Shown here piece after piece: positions 19,560-30,024 of a stretch of 64,000 bases of DNA. The DNA comes from Fuerstiella sp. (GTDB taxonomy: Bacteria; Planctomycetota; Planctomycetia; Planctomycetales; Planctomycetaceae), in contig JALHMY010000026.1 of assembly GCA_022843805.1 (NCBI GenBank), positions 1 to 64,000 on the forward strand, read 5' to 3'. The notes below the pieces were generated by a model. That model ran no database searches, had not been told where the DNA came from, and worked only from the letters and a program-made list of their open reading frames with translations. Position 1 is the stretch's first letter, and each line of letters starts with the position of its first letter. The position numbers and the translations under genes were made by a program.

Positions 19560-20009
19560 TTACCTTGCAGATCGCAACTGGAGCAAAAGTGAACTCATCT
19601 CACTGTAACGCTGCATGGTCATCAGGATCGCCGGAGGCAGGTCTGCCATTTTGATGGGCTTGACAAGATAAGCAAACACGGGTTCTCGGGCCGCCCGGCA
19701 CAGCATTTCCTCTGTGGCATTGCCTGTCACGACGATCGCCGGCACCTGCACACGCAGACAGATTTCATGGAGGGCATCAATTCCGTCCAAATCCGGCATT
19801 TCAATATCTGTAATGACAAGGTCAGGTTGCTGCAGCTGACATTCGTCGATCAGCTGGCGGCCATTCTCAGCCGCAACAACAACTTTGTGACCTTCATGAG
19901 CCAGTACTTTGCAAAGGAACTGCCTCATCAGAGGTTCATCGTCAGCAACGGCAACGCGGAGTGTTGAATTCATGATGTTGGTCGCCATGAAAATGAGCGT
20001 TTCTGACAC
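19560..20009 (-). CDS. single-domain response regulator
   Basis: The product is a receiver domain with no output domain. Acidic pocket residues are D23, D24 and E25, the phosphoacceptor is D68 (VITDIEMPDLDG), and the switch residues are T95 and K117 (LVKPI). A helical tail of about 30 residues follows. Such stand-alone receivers usually pass phosphate to or bind another signalling protein. No histidine kinase is adjacent, so the partner is elsewhere. The frame opens with GTG at 20009; in-frame ATGs at 19988 and 19973 are also possible, and none has a strong ribosome-binding site. The N-terminal 12 residues are therefore uncertain. Confidence 0.92.
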   Translation of the reverse strand: MSETLIFMATNIMNSTLRVAVADDEPLMRQFLCKVLAHEGHKVVVAAENGRQLIDECQLQQPDLVITDIEMPDLDGIDALHEICLRVQVPAIVVTGNATEEMLCRAAREPVFAYLVKPIKMADLPPAILMTMQRYSEMSSLLLQLRSAR

Positions 20010-20307
20010 ACATTAAAAAGGACAGGGCAGGCACCCCAAAGGGTGCGAATTTCATGCCGAAAGAACGATTCAGCTCATTTTTTGCCCGAATTCTTCGCCA
20101 TACTCCCGTAAAGATACGCCGGGAAATCAACATTTTTACTTGCTTTGCGAAAACCGGATTCCCAGGCCTTTTTTGAGAGCTTCTGAACGAGACGGCATGG
20201 CACCGGGCAAGTCGTCATCGCAACGCCAATGTGCCGTGAACCTATCCGCACAGCCCGCTTAGTCCGGACGGGCGACTGAGCTCATTTGAAGCGGCGGCCT
20301 GAGTGCG
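20010..20307. other. spacer between the receiver gene and uvrA
   Basis: A small hairpin, GCACCCC-AAA-GGGTGC, lies at about 20031-20046, upstream of the response regulator. No coding sequence or clear promoter is visible. Confidence 0.4.
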
Positions 20308-23190
20308 TCAATGATTCCGCTCACTCTTCGCTAAATACGGTTCTAGAAACATCCCTGTGTACGACGTTTTGCATTCTGCAATCTGCTCCGGAGTGCCGGT
20401 GGCGACGAGTTCGCCGCCTCTGTGGCCGCCTTCGGGGCCGAGATCAATGACATAGTCGGCCGTTTTGATCACGTCGGCATTGTGTTCGATCACGATAACC
20501 GAATGGCCGGCATCAACAAGGCGATTCAGACTGACCAGCAGTCTGTCGATATCCGCAAAGTGAAGTCCGGTTGTTGGTTCGTCAAGAATGCAGAGGTTAT
20601 GTTTTCCGTGTTTCAGCTTTCCGAGCTCAGCGGCCAGCTTAATGCGCTGGGCTTCTCCGCCGGACAGGATCGTGGACGGATGTCCGAGTTTCAGATATCC
20701 CAGTCCCAGTTCATTCAGCACTCTGATCTTTCGGGAAATCGTTGTTTGATCTGCAAAGAAGCCGGCGCTATCTTCGATTGACATTTCGAGCACATCGGCG
20801 ATGGTCCTGCCGCGGAACGTCACTTCCAGCGTGTCTGAGTTGTACCGGGCGCCTTTGCAGGTGGGACAGCAGACTTCAACATCCGGCATAAAGGAAAGCT
20901 GTGTGGTGATCGCCCCTTCGCCGGAACACTCTTCACACCGTCCGCCTTTGACGTTGAAGCTGAATGTTGAGGCAGTAAAGCCTTTATTTCGAGCCGTTTC
21001 GGTGTTCGCAAACAATGTGCGGATGGCGTCATAGATACCAATGTAGGTCGCAGGATTGGATCTCGATGATCGGCCGATCGGTGACTGATCAATGTCAATG
21101 ACATCCGAAAGATGCTCATGACCGGTTAATGTGTCGTGATCGCCGGCAAGAACACGGCTATCCTGCAGCAGGGAAACGAGCTGTTTTTGAACAATCGAAT
21201 GAATCAGTGAGCTCTTTCCTGAACCTGACGCACCGGTCACGCATACAAACTGCTCCAGAGGAATATCAACGTCGATGTTCTTCAGGTTGTTGTGACGTGC
21301 TCCCCTTACTTTCAGGAAACGGCCGCTGGCGGCTCGCCGCTGCCGGGGTACGCAGATCTGTTGCCGTCCGCTCAAATATGCTCCGGTCAGCGACTGAGGA
21401 TCCTTCAGAATCTGTTTCATCGTTCCCTGCGCCACAACGGTACCACCATGCACTCCGGGTCCGGGACCAATTTCGATAATGTGGTCCGCGGCACTGATTG
21501 TCTCCGCATCGTGTTCAACAACAATTACAGTGTTTCCGAGATCCCGCAGGTGCTTGAGCGTTTCGATCATTTTGGCGTTGTCTTTCGGATGCAGGCCGAT
21601 GCTGGGCTCGTCCAGCACGTACAACATTCCCATTAACCCCGATCCAATCTGAGACGAAAGTCGAATGCGCTGCGACTCGCCGCCCGACAGCGTGGAAGAG
21701 CCGCGATTCAGGTTCAGATAGTCCAGTCCAATCGATATCAGCAGTTCCAGCCGAACCATAACCTCCCTGAGAATCGTCTCCGATACAGCCTTTTGCCCTG
21801 ATGAAGGCTTAATCTGCGAGAGAAATTCCAGCAGCTCCGACAGATGCATCTCGCCGACCTCGTAAATACTGCGATCACTCACAGTCACAAGGCGTCGGGC
21901 CTTTTTTAGCCTCGCGCCATTGCATTCGGGGCAGGGATATTCAACCATCACTTTCTTCAGATACTCATCCATGCCGGCATTCGATGTTCCCTGCTTTCGA
22001 TACCAGCGGTAGCTGTGTTCAAGGTGATTCACGACTCCGTTGTATTTCATTTTCTTGCCGACGTGCTGCTGACCCTGCTTCGCTCCTGGCGGCATAATCA
22101 CTTCAAACTGTTCACCTTTTGTTCCATACAACAAAAGTTGAACATGTTCGTTCGACAACGTTTCGTATGGCTCATCAAGGCTGAAGCCGTAATGCGAAGC
22201 CATGCTGTGAAGTATGCGCCCGCCCCAGCTGTCGCGATTGTTGCTCAGTGCCGCGTTGACAAAGGCCCCGTCGTTGAGCGAGCGTCTGGGATCAGGAACG
22301 AGCAGCGCCGGATGGACCCGCATGGTGGTTCCAATGCCGGAACATGTCGGGCAGGCACCGGCAGGATCATTAAACGTAAACTGAAATGCCTGGAGTTCGC
22401 TGGCGACGATGCGATGTTTTGTGCAGCCGAAGCCGTCATAAAAATCCTTCAGCTTTGGTGTCAGCTTCTTCGGGCTCATAATATGAAAGCTCAGCAATCC
22501 ATCACCGAGCTTCAGTCCGTGCTCAAGGGATGTTGTTACCTGCGTGTCGATGCCCGGACCGATGACAAACGTATCAATCACCGCCTCGATTGCGTGCGAT
22601 TCATCTTCGTCCAGTTCGATATTGTCACCCAGGTCGCACGGCTTTCCATCAATGCGAGCTCGACGGTATCCGTTCACTCGGATCAGTTCGAACAGATAGT
22701 TGTAGTCCTCACCGTAGATTCGATTAACAGGAGCGCGCACTTCCACTTCGGTACCCTTCGGCAGCGACAGCAGATGTTCGGTCATCTGATACGGCGAACG
22801 AATGGCGATGGCTTCCCCACACATCGGACAGTGCGGCGTTCCAAGGGTTGCAAACAGCATTCGCAGGTAATCCGAAATGTCGGTCATTGTGCCGACAGTC
22901 GAACGCGGATTGGAGCCGATTGTTTTCTGATCGATGGAGACGACCGGAGACAGACCGTTAACAAAATCCACGTCAGGCTTCTTCATCTGTCCGATGAATC
23001 GCTTTGCGAAAGTGGACATCGATGCCAGTAGTCGTCGCTGTCCCTCGGCGTAAACCGTGTCAAACGCCAGCGAGGATTTCCCTGAACCGCTGACTCCTGT
23101 GACAACGACAAGCTGATCGCGGGGAATTTCGAGGCTGATATTCCTGAGATTATTCTCGCGTGCTCCCTGGATTTCGATTGTCGTTCGCAT
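20308..23190 (-). CDS. uvrA: excinuclease ABC subunit A
   Basis: UvrA is the damage-recognising ATPase of nucleotide excision repair and works as a dimer with UvrB. Two ABC ATPase halves are visible. The first has [14 protein letters not shown] near the N-terminus, the signature [11 protein letters not shown], and [11 protein letters not shown]. The second has [25 protein letters not shown] and [11 protein letters not shown]. Zinc-binding cysteines are seen in [31 protein letters not shown] and [10 protein letters not shown] chose ATG 23190 (960 residues, MRTTIEIQG), because family homology begins there. The frame is open to 23316, but the extra 42 residues overlap the upstream gene. The nearest upstream gene ends 97 bases away, and co-transcription is possible. 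Confidence 0.95.
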   Translation of the reverse strand: MRTTIEIQGARENNLRNISLEIPRDQLVVVTGVSGSGKSSLAFDTVYAEGQRRLLASMSTFAKRFIGQMKKPDVDFVNGLSPVVSIDQKTIGSNPRSTVGTMTDISDYLRMLFATLGTPHCPMCGEAIAIRSPYQMTEHLLSLPKGTEVEVRAPVNRIYGEDYNYLFELIRVNGYRRARIDGKPCDLGDNIELDEDESHAIEAVIDTFVIGPGIDTQVTTSLEHGLKLGDGLLSFHIMSPKKLTPKLKDFYDGFGCTKHRIVASELQAFQFTFNDPAGACPTCSGIGTTMRVHPALLVPDPRRSLNDGAFVNAALSNNRDSWGGRILHSMASHYGFSLDEPYETLSNEHVQLLLYGTKGEQFEVIMPPGAKQGQQHVGKKMKYNGVVNHLEHSYRWYRKQGTSNAGMDEYLKKVMVEYPCPECNGARLKKARRLVTVSDRSIYEVGEMHLSELLEFLSQIKPSSGQKAVSETILREVMVRLELLISIGLDYLNLNRGSSTLSGGESQRIRLSSQIGSGLMGMLYVLDEPSIGLHPKDNAKMIETLKHLRDLGNTVIVVEHDAETISAADHIIEIGPGPGVHGGTVVAQGTMKQILKDPQSLTGAYLSGRQQICVPRQRRAASGRFLKVRGARHNNLKNIDVDIPLEQFVCVTGASGSGKSSLIHSIVQKQLVSLLQDSRVLAGDHDTLTGHEHLSDVIDIDQSPIGRSSRSNPATYIGIYDAIRTLFANTETARNKGFTASTFSFNVKGGRCEECSGEGAITTQLSFMPDVEVCCPTCKGARYNSDTLEVTFRGRTIADVLEMSIEDSAGFFADQTTISRKIRVLNELGLGYLKLGHPSTILSGGEAQRIKLAAELGKLKHGKHNLCILDEPTTGLHFADIDRLLVSLNRLVDAGHSVIVIEHNADVIKTADYVIDLGPEGGHRGGELVATGTPEQIAECKTSYTGMFLEPYLAKSERNH

Positions 23191-23287
23191 TTTATGCCTT
23201 CGGGCACTTCGGCGCAGAGAAGGATGGCGTCGTGCAGCCAGTACAAAAGAGGCGACCCGTGAAGAAAGACAATTGTACCGGGCGAAT

Positions 23288-24265
23288 CTATCCCGCGGTC
23301 TCGGTCCAACGGACACCGTCCAGATAATACGCCGGCTCTTCCACCTGTTCCCGGCTGCGCGATGTTAACTTGAAGGGCGTTGAGAGTTTCTCCAGAAATC
23401 CTTTTTGCTCAAGCCATTCACACACGGATTCAAGATGCCATGGATAAATCTGAGTCCATGCAAAGTGATCACTGATCTCAGACAATGGCACGATGCGATT
23501 TTGCGTTATCAGATAGTTCAGCAGCGGGTTCAGGTGCTCTTCAAAATGCTGATCGAGATACGCATTAACAGCATCAATCGCTGCAGCAAGCACCTCTGAA
23601 TTTTTTCGCCTCCTCAGCACATTCAAATACAGGACCTGAAACAGATCCGGAGCCAGCTCGATCGCTCGATAGATCGCTTCCTGCTCCCAGACTTCGCCGG
23701 AGCGAATAATTTCCGTACAGGCGACACTATGGGCTGCGTTGAGCACTTCCAGACTGGCAAGCTCCACATCTTGCCTGTTCTCGAGCAACTTTCGAGCGTG
23801 ACGGACCGAATGAATCGTCCATGTCGAAAACATGAGCAGTTCACGTTCCCTGTCCTTCACAGCGACGGTGCTGGCCTGGGCGAACCAGTTATCAATTGAA
23901 GGATCGATACTGTAAACGAGTCTCCGGGTGGCGAAGAAGTTGCAGGAAAACGCAGTCCGCGAAGAACCTTCAACCATCTGCCGAAAGCGACTTCGCGGAA
24001 TAACTTCCGCATGAATATTGATGTTATTTTCAACAAGAATGCGATAGATGCGTTCGTCGCTGCCGTCACTTCGCAGTCGACGACTGACTCCATCTGCTTC
24101 AATGATCCACAGCTGCAATGATTCTCGCCGCCAGATCGTTTCTTCGGACAAACTTCCCACGAGCACCGTGGCAAGAATGTATCGATCTTCCCTGAGTCGC
24201 TCGATCAGCTGATTCAGAGCAAGCTCGAATCTCGCGACCTTCCCGGCATCTGATTCGTGAACCAT
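23288..24265 (-). CDS. uncharacterised protein, possibly nucleotidyltransferase-like
   Basis: The 325-residue protein has an N-terminal alpha/beta region with [19 protein letters not shown], which resembles the GS motif of minimal nucleotidyltransferases. The paired Asp residues expected later in that motif are not clear (LWIIEAD). The middle is mostly helical (residues about 135-260), and the C-terminus is helical, with a winged-helix-like stretch ([21 protein letters not shown]). There is no signal peptide, so it is probably cytoplasmic. It is followed by uvrA on the same strand with a 97-base gap. I do not recognise a named family, and the nucleotidyltransferase assignment is a weak inference. 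Confidence 0.75.
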   Translation of the reverse strand: MVHESDAGKVARFELALNQLIERLREDRYILATVLVGSLSEETIWRRESLQLWIIEADGVSRRLRSDGSDERIYRILVENNINIHAEVIPRSRFRQMVEGSSRTAFSCNFFATRRLVYSIDPSIDNWFAQASTVAVKDRERELLMFSTWTIHSVRHARKLLENRQDVELASLEVLNAAHSVACTEIIRSGEVWEQEAIYRAIELAPDLFQVLYLNVLRRRKNSEVLAAAIDAVNAYLDQHFEEHLNPLLNYLITQNRIVPLSEISDHFAWTQIYPWHLESVCEWLEQKGFLEKLSTPFKLTSRSREQVEEPAYYLDGVRWTETAG

Positions 24266-24488
24266 CCACTCAATTCCTTACCACCTGGCGATGATTGGAT
24301 TGCGAACGCGGATGAGCATCGTCCGGAAGTCGTCTCCACAATACAAGTTGCCTGGCTCAGAATCGGTGCATGCGGCGCCGCTGCTGCAAGGACCTGGTAA
24401 ACAATAAGCTTCCTCCATAGTCGCCTTTCGCTCCGCGAAAGAGCATTCTTTTGCCGAGCAAAAGGCCACACTTATTGTCTGACAGCGC

Positions 24489-25319
24489 CTAAGCAACCGG
24501 ATGCCGTTTTCGCCGTCGCGCGGTCAAACCCATGCCAATCGCTCCCGCGCCAAACATTAACAGGCCTGATGGCTCCGGAACGGCTGCTGAAGGCGAATCC
24601 GCCCAGTAAATCGCGTTACTGATCAGTCGACTGTATGGATCGGAATAGTCAGGGCCCACTGGTTGCTGCAATGTCGTCGAAAAACTCAGGACTCGGCCCT
24701 GTCCAACGTCCCAGCCGACAAGTCCATCAGAGGGGTAGTTCCCGAATTCGTCGTCTCCGGAATAAAACACCGTTGCCCCCGGCCGTGCATGAATGATCTC
24801 ACTTCCCGCCGGTTCAATATCAAGTGAGAAGGACAACGGCATACCAGCATTCATGATGGGATCGGCAGTGACCTGACTGTAGATCACGTCTCCATCCGTC
24901 CAGCCCGCTCCACCGATATACGAACCATCCGTCCAGACAGGCAGGATGGGATCGATCACTGCAAATGAAGACCCAAAAAGACCGATTCTCCATGTCACCC
25001 ATTCGCCCGTGATGAGTCCGCCTCCATTATTGACAAAGTCCACGAGTGCCGTCTGGCCACTGGTGGGCATATCGGGACTGGCATAATAGACGGCGCTCAG
25101 CACAACGACATCAAACGGCGACAAGTCAAAATTGCCGTCAAACGCATCGTAATGCGGGCCGACCGTTACGTTATGCCCGTATTGAACGAGCCCTCCCTGT
25201 GAAAACAGGCCACTTGGTGAACTTCCGATGAGCAGCACATTGCTGGCATGAGCTGAATGCAAATTCAGCAGGCATGTGATGACCAGTGACAATAACGAAA
25301 ATCGAACTCGACAGCCCAT
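24489..25319 (-). CDS. PEP-CTERM-anchored exported protein
   Basis: The protein of about 276 residues has a signal peptide (CRVRFSLLSLVITCLLN) and ends with a PEP-CTERM sorting signal: PEPS, a hydrophobic segment (GLLMFGAGAIGMGLTA) and an RRRKR tail. Such proteins are processed by an exosortase and exported to the cell surface or matrix. The body contains NVLLIGSSPSG and a DVVVLSAVYYAS strand followed by a Gly-rich GGGLITGEW, which resembles the class I glutamine-amidotransferase-like or ThuA-like fold found in other planctomycete proteins. ATG 25319 was chosen because the signal peptide starts there; the frame extends to 25388. Confidence 0.88.
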   Translation of the reverse strand: MGCRVRFSLLSLVITCLLNLHSAHASNVLLIGSSPSGLFSQGGLVQYGHNVTVGPHYDAFDGNFDLSPFDVVVLSAVYYASPDMPTSGQTALVDFVNNGGGLITGEWVTWRIGLFGSSFAVIDPILPVWTDGSYIGGAGWTDGDVIYSQVTADPIMNAGMPLSFSLDIEPAGSEIIHARPGATVFYSGDDEFGNYPSDGLVGWDVGQGRVLSFSTTLQQPVGPDYSDPYSRLISNAIYWADSPSAAVPEPSGLLMFGAGAIGMGLTARRRKRHPVA

Positions 25320-25388
25320 TCCGCAGTTTCCCCAATCCAGATGCAACAGTGATGATCGGCAAAGACTATGATCGTACGGCCATAGCAT

Positions 25389-25808
25389 GTCAATGAGATT
25401 GACAGAGTTTCCCGATGCGGCTGATATGAACGCGAGAACACGAGATTCGGCTAATACCAGAGCTCATGCCTCCATCGAGTGCGGGATATGCGTTGACGAC
25501 AGCAATCAACTGCCCATAACACTGGAAAGAAAATTCTGATCTATGCGTCTGTTGGTGCGGTAAAAGTTCACACACATCAGCATAGCGAGGCATCCGCACC
25601 CAGCCATTAGAATGGGCTGATTCGCAAGTTCGGCCATCAGCCCCCTGGCACCGATGGGAGATTCGGTCGTGACGAAAATGCTGTCTGTCCAGTCGCCGCA
25701 GTCTTCCCCCTGGACTGCGGCAGCCTGCTGCCGCTTTCGAGTCCACAGCCTGCTGTGGACAACCACTCGCAACCTGAACGTCGCCGGCACAAGGCCAGCA
25801 GGACTTCC
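25389..25808. other. spacer with palindromes
   Basis: Between the PEP-CTERM gene and the 46-bp repeats there are several hairpins near 25694-25762, such as CCGCAGTC-GACTGCGG, GCAGCCTGCTGC and GTCCACAG-CTGTGGAC. A minus-strand frame in 25506-25790 ends with a membrane-like segment (LMAGCGCLAMLMCVN) but has no recognisable family. It may be a gene relic. Confidence 0.4.
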
Positions 25809-26021
25809 GGCCCCAACCGACCCCGTGTCGGTTGAGCCCAGGTTTGAAAACTACTGGCAACGTCAACACGCAGAGCCCACGGCCCCAACCGACCCCGCGT
25901 CGGTTGAGCCCAGGTTTGAAAACTACAAGCATGGTGGATCGGGTGTCTTACGTCATTGCACTGATCCGGGGTAGCGTAGTTTCCAAACCTGCGCTCAACC
26001 GGCGTGAAGCCGGTTGGGGCC
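25809..26021. repeat. 46-bp repeat, two direct copies and one inverted copy
   Basis: Nearly identical 46-base copies lie at 25809-25854 and 25881-25926 (start GGCCCCAACCGACCCC, end GAAAACTAC). A diverged copy in the opposite orientation lies at 25976-26021. Each has an internal hairpin of AACCGAC-GTCGGTT type. Spacing is short and irregular, and only three copies exist. Confidence 0.88.
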
Positions 26022-26229
26022 GGGCGGCAGAAACCTGCGACGCCTGTGACACTTCACATATGACAGCAGCCGATTCACTTCTGCACTGCTCAGAACCGCC
26101 GACAGCTTCTTCATTTGCCACTGGCCCCGGTCTGCCGGTCAATTTCGATCCGTCTTCTAATCGACTACAATCCGTCGTGCAGATCGTCGAATCAGTCCCG
26201 GCATGATTCTCTTTGCGGAGACCGTCTTT

Positions 26230-29200
26230 ATGTTTTCCAAAATTTTTCATTCGAAGTTGCGAAGGCGAACAGTTTGGCGTTCTCTGGCCCTGCTGAATGC
26301 GGTTGAATCGATGGAGGTTCGGACCCTGCTGACAGCAGCCGCGTTTCAGAATAAGGCATTGTATGCCACGACAGTGATGCCTGCTGCCGATGATGGAACC
26401 ACAATGCAGGCGGGAGACTGGGATGACAACGGGATTAGTGATGTGTTCCTTATACAGCGAAGCGGAACGGCATCCGGGCAGGTGGAAGTATCGGTGTACT
26501 CAGCGGCATTCGCATCGTTCGACGCTCGCAACGGTGGACAGAGCACGGTCGCCTCAGCACGATTTCCAGTGGCGATGTCAGTGACGAATGCCGACTGGGA
26601 TTTTCGGATCGACAATTTGCGTGGCGGATCCAAAATGGACCTGTTTGCCATTCACAAAGCCAATACAGCATCTGGTTTTGTCGAAGTGACTGTGTTTACC
26701 GGGGAAAGTCATTTCGTCACCAGCAGTGTCTTTCAAACGACTCTGCCAACCACCGGATTCGACTGGACGTTTGACCTCGGCCATTTCGACAACGATGGGT
26801 TGATCGACCTGTTTGCGGTGCGTCGCAATGGCAGCGTGTCGACTGAGCTGTTTGTGGCGTCCGGTGCTGGTCCGACACCCCTGACAGCGTTCTCGATTCA
26901 GCTTTTGCAAACGACTACGGCACTGCCTCCCACCGACAGCAGCTATGACTTTGTCGTCAGTGATCCTGATAACGATGGCGTTCCAGACCTGCTGGCCATC
27001 CGAAAATTTGGAACCGATTTCGGGCGTGTTGAAATCAGCACTTTACCAGGTACGACAGGACTCAGCGGTGAGGCTGCATTCCGCTGGTTTTCAACTCGCT
27101 CCGCATCCGGACTGGTTGACGCAGGATACGACTGGAGTTTTGACACCACGTTCTTCAGTTCTCCGTTTGCATCGCCCGAAGATGGGATCGCAGATCTTGT
27201 CGCATTTCAGAAGATCGCCGATGCCTCACCGGACCTGAATTTTCTTTCCGGTGTCCCGGGCATTCCAGCGGCTGTCTTTGGCAACGCTGGCGTACCATCG
27301 TCAGCACTCTCTACATCCGTCGCTCAGACGACAGCGGGGCTTACGGGAAGTTATGTCAATATGAGCCTTCGCTCTGTTACGGCACAGACTGACTGGCGAA
27401 CAACTCAGTCGATCGTCGGTTCACGTGTGGATTTGTCGGTCAATTTCGCGACGAACAGTCTTGGCGCTCGATCGACTGTCGGTGTCACAGGCGGCAGCGA
27501 TTCGAACTGGGATTTCTTCTCGGTGCAGTGGGACGGATACATCTCGATTCCCGCAGACGGGATACGTTTGAGAACCCGCAGCAGCGACGGAAGTCGGCTG
27601 TGGATTGACATTAACAACGACGGACAATTTGGCGTGAGCGGAGATGAGCTTGTCAATAATGGATGGGGAAAGGGTCAGAACATAACCGTCGGCCCGGCGT
27701 CAGTCCAACTGGCGAAGGGCGTCTACCGAATTCGGCTGCAATTTGAAGACGGCACTGGCCCCAATCCCATGCAGCTGCTGTGGGACTATTATCCGACCGC
27801 TGTTCCAGGCAGTGCGTACTTCGTCGATTCAAATAAGACGATTGCAGGTATCACAGGCTCCTACGTCAATACCAGTCTTCACGATCCGGCGGCACCGCAG
27901 GACTTTCGTCAGGCTGCCCGCACGCCCATATCCGGTACCCGCACTGACCCTGCGATCAATTTCGCTCGTCATTCATTTGGCACTCGCAGCACCGTGGGAC
28001 TCACATCCGGAACGGACAACAACTGGGACTACTTTATGGTGCAATGGGATGGCTATATTGTGATACCGGCAAACGGCGTCAGATTGTTCACCAAAAGCGA
28101 CGACGGGAGCCGACTGTGGATTGATGTGAATGGTGATGGAGTCTTCGCCAATTCGCCTGCGGAATTACTCGACAATGGATTTGGGACGGGACAAGTGCCG
28201 ACCCTGAGTGCCGCGAGCTCGCCACTTGCAGCAGGGACCTACCGTATTCGCACACAATTCGAAGAAGGCAGCGGTGGCAACTCGATGCGGCTGCTCTGGG
28301 ACTACAATCCAGTTCAAAAGTCCGCCCCACTGATTGCAGGCATATCAGCATCAGTGGAGCAACGACCGACGATTTTCTGGAGCTCGACAACTGGTGCTGC
28401 CGGCTACGAGATCTGGATTGATAACCTGACGACAAATACAAGTGCTGTTGTTCGATCCAGCACCCGAGAAAACTGGTTTACTCCCGCGGCTGATCTGGGC
28501 ATAGGACAGTTTGCTGTATGGGTCAGAAGCATTTCAGTCAGCGGCAGCAGGTCTGTGTGGTCACCACGATTTACGTTTCGACTGGATACGCCCGCCAGGA
28601 TTCAATCGCTGGCGCTGACTCAGTCGACGGCACGACCAGTGATCTCATGGGACCCGCTGCCTGGAGCCGTTCGTTATGACGTCTGGATCGACAATCTGAC
28701 AACTCAAAAGTCCCAGTACGTGCGACTGACGAACGTTGTCGGCACACAATGGACATCGGCGACGGATCTCCCGATGGGCCGTTATCGGATGTGGATTCGC
28801 GGCATCGACGCTGGAGCCACCCCGGCGAAATGGTCGATCGCAGCAAATTTTTTGATTGCAACAGCCCCGGTCCCTGTAACTCCGCTGCTGCCAACATTTG
28901 ATCGCACTCCCACCTTCACATGGAATAGTCTCGCCGGTGCCGCATCATACATACTAACCCTGAAGAATCTGAATACATCCGTCACTGCCTTCCTCGTGAA
29001 CGGCATTACCGAGACCTCATGGACGGTCCCGAATGGTTCTCTGCCGCTGGACACTGGCAGCTATCAGTGGTGGGTTTCCGGAATCAGTACTGATGGTTAT
29101 CAAAGTGCTGCGCCTCAGAAAGTCAACTTTTTCATCGGCGGGAGGCCGACAGTGCTGACTCCCACGGGGACAACATCGAACCAGCGTTCCGAATTCAGCT

Positions 29201-29421
29201 GGACCCCGGTCATTGACGGCGCAACATATGAACTGTGGGTCAATCGCGTAGATGTTCCTGTCTCCGGCCTGATCAATCTGACCGGATTGACAGATACTCG
29301 CTTCACCCCCACAACGGCAATGCCGAGAGGAACCTACCGCGTCTGGGTGCGTGCGGTGAGCACAACTGGCGAAGTCAGTGTTTGGAGTACACCAGTCAAC
29401 TTTTCGATTACCGATGCTTAA
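26230..29421 (+). CDS. large surface protein: LEPR-XLL-like N-terminus, FG-GAP repeats, two PA14-like and several FN3-like modules
   Basis: The 1063-residue product begins with a basic segment and a hydrophobic NAVESMEVRTLLTAA sequence that resembles the LEPR-XLL export motif of planctomycete giant surface proteins. FG-GAP/VCBS-type repeats follow to about residue 350, with calcium-loop motifs DWDDNGISDVF, HFDNDGLIDLF and DPDNDGVPDLL. Two PA14-like modules lie at about 370-530 and 540-695 (WDFFSVQWDGYI, SDGSRLWIDINNDGQF; YFMVQWDGYIVIP, DDGSRLWIDVNGDGVF). Repeated beta-sandwich modules with YEIWIDNLTT, YDVWIDNLTT and YELWVNRV complete the protein. It is likely a carbohydrate-binding or adhesive surface protein. 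ATG 26230 was preferred to 26203 because GGAG lies upstream. Part of its 5' end and its 3' flank recur near 30.5 kb. Confidence 0.9.
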   Translation: MFSKIFHSKLRRRTVWRSLALLNAVESMEVRTLLTAAAFQNKALYATTVMPAADDGTTMQAGDWDDNGISDVFLIQRSGTASGQVEVSVYSAAFASFDARNGGQSTVASARFPVAMSVTNADWDFRIDNLRGGSKMDLFAIHKANTASGFVEVTVFTGESHFVTSSVFQTTLPTTGFDWTFDLGHFDNDGLIDLFAVRRNGSVSTELFVASGAGPTPLTAFSIQLLQTTTALPPTDSSYDFVVSDPDNDGVPDLLAIRKFGTDFGRVEISTLPGTTGLSGEAAFRWFSTRSASGLVDAGYDWSFDTTFFSSPFASPEDGIADLVAFQKIADASPDLNFLSGVPGIPAAVFGNAGVPSSALSTSVAQTTAGLTGSYVNMSLRSVTAQTDWRTTQSIVGSRVDLSVNFATNSLGARSTVGVTGGSDSNWDFFSVQWDGYISIPADGIRLRTRSSDGSRLWIDINNDGQFGVSGDELVNNGWGKGQNITVGPASVQLAKGVYRIRLQFEDGTGPNPMQLLWDYYPTAVPGSAYFVDSNKTIAGITGSYVNTSLHDPAAPQDFRQAARTPISGTRTDPAINFARHSFGTRSTVGLTSGTDNNWDYFMVQWDGYIVIPANGVRLFTKSDDGSRLWIDVNGDGVFANSPAELLDNGFGTGQVPTLSAASSPLAAGTYRIRTQFEEGSGGNSMRLLWDYNPVQKSAPLIAGISASVEQRPTIFWSSTTGAAGYEIWIDNLTTNTSAVVRSSTRENWFTPAADLGIGQFAVWVRSISVSGSRSVWSPRFTFRLDTPARIQSLALTQSTARPVISWDPLPGAVRYDVWIDNLTTQKSQYVRLTNVVGTQWTSATDLPMGRYRMWIRGIDAGATPAKWSIAANFLIATAPVPVTPLLPTFDRTPTFTWNSLAGAASYILTLKNLNTSVTAFLVNGITETSWTVPNGSLPLDTGSYQWWVSGISTDGYQSAAPQKVNFFIGGRPTVLTPTGTTSNQRSEFSWTPVIDGATYELWVNRVDVPVSGLINLTGLTDTRFTPTTAMPRGTYRVWVRAVSTTGEVSVWSTPVNFSITDA

Positions 29422-29646
29422 CCGGGACAGAAGGAACAGAACCGTTCAGACCGGCAATCTCAGCTTTTTGAATCTGGTCACACCGACCTGATTATCCCTG
29501 CACCTGGTGCCTGGTCCGGAAATTCTGCATTTTTCTTTTGCGGGCATGATCACCATACACGGTCACAGGCAGTGTTCTGAACAATTCCATCAGTACTGCG
29601 TCTCACCTGCTGAAGAAAACACCAGCACGTGCGTTCTGGGCTGCTC
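29422..29646. repeat. 3' flank of the surface gene; first copy of a diverged ~156-bp duplication
   Basis: Bases 29485-29640 align with 30560-30715 end to end at roughly 80 percent identity by eye, sharing GACCTGAT, CCGGAAAT, ACTGCGTCTC and CCTGCTGAAGAAA. No gene is visible in it. Confidence 0.8.
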
Positions 29647-29755
29647 GTGCTTTGTCAAGCTTTGAATTTCGGGGCGTGGACCTTGCTAAAGGTCCTGCAG
29701 CCAGTGGATCTTTAGCAAGATCCACTACCTCCAACACGAACTCTTTATCCTGACG
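29647..29755. repeat. 109-bp dispersed repeat, copy B
   Basis: This is the second copy of the repeat at 14634-14742. Its two palindromes are at 29678-29695 and 29706-29723, with the same sequence and spacing as copy A. Just after it a 16-base unit (TATCCTGACGCCTTTA) is present twice in tandem around 29746-29777. Confidence 0.88.
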
Positions 29756-29777
29756 CCTTTATATCCTGACGCCTTTA

Positions 29778-30024
29778 TGTGCTGCTGCGGTTGATCACCT
29801 GCAGCCTGCAGTTTCCTCCAGGTGGCGAATTGACTCCTCACAGGGTGACCTGTAAATTCTGTGTAATCAATGGCATTTGTTGCGCTTCGTATAGCAGATC
29901 ACAGCCGTCCGATGTTTTGCTCGTATTGTGATGGCATCGGCTGGTCGCAACAGACTCATCAATCCTTCCCTCAGCTCATCCTTCCCTCAGCTCATCCAAC
30001 CCTCACCAATCCATGGAGCGTAGA
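29778..30024. other. leader region with short tandem repeats
   Basis: The region just before the small secreted gene has repeats of CTCATCC-TTCCCTCAG type (29957-29998). A GGAGCG sequence at 30014-30019 is placed to act as the ribosome-binding site for ATG 30025. Nothing else is visible. Confidence 0.4.

Noticed and set aside
22015-23031. 338-residue frame on the plus strand
   Set aside because: It is antisense to uvrA, which has clear ABC ATPase motifs in its own frame.
23191-23316. 42-residue N-terminal extension of UvrA
   Set aside because: It overlaps the end of the upstream gene, is Arg-rich and unlike UvrA; the ATG at 23190 fits the family start.
25809-26021. Possible CRISPR array from the 46-bp repeats
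   Set aside because: Only three copies, one of them inverted, with unequal short gaps and no cas genes.
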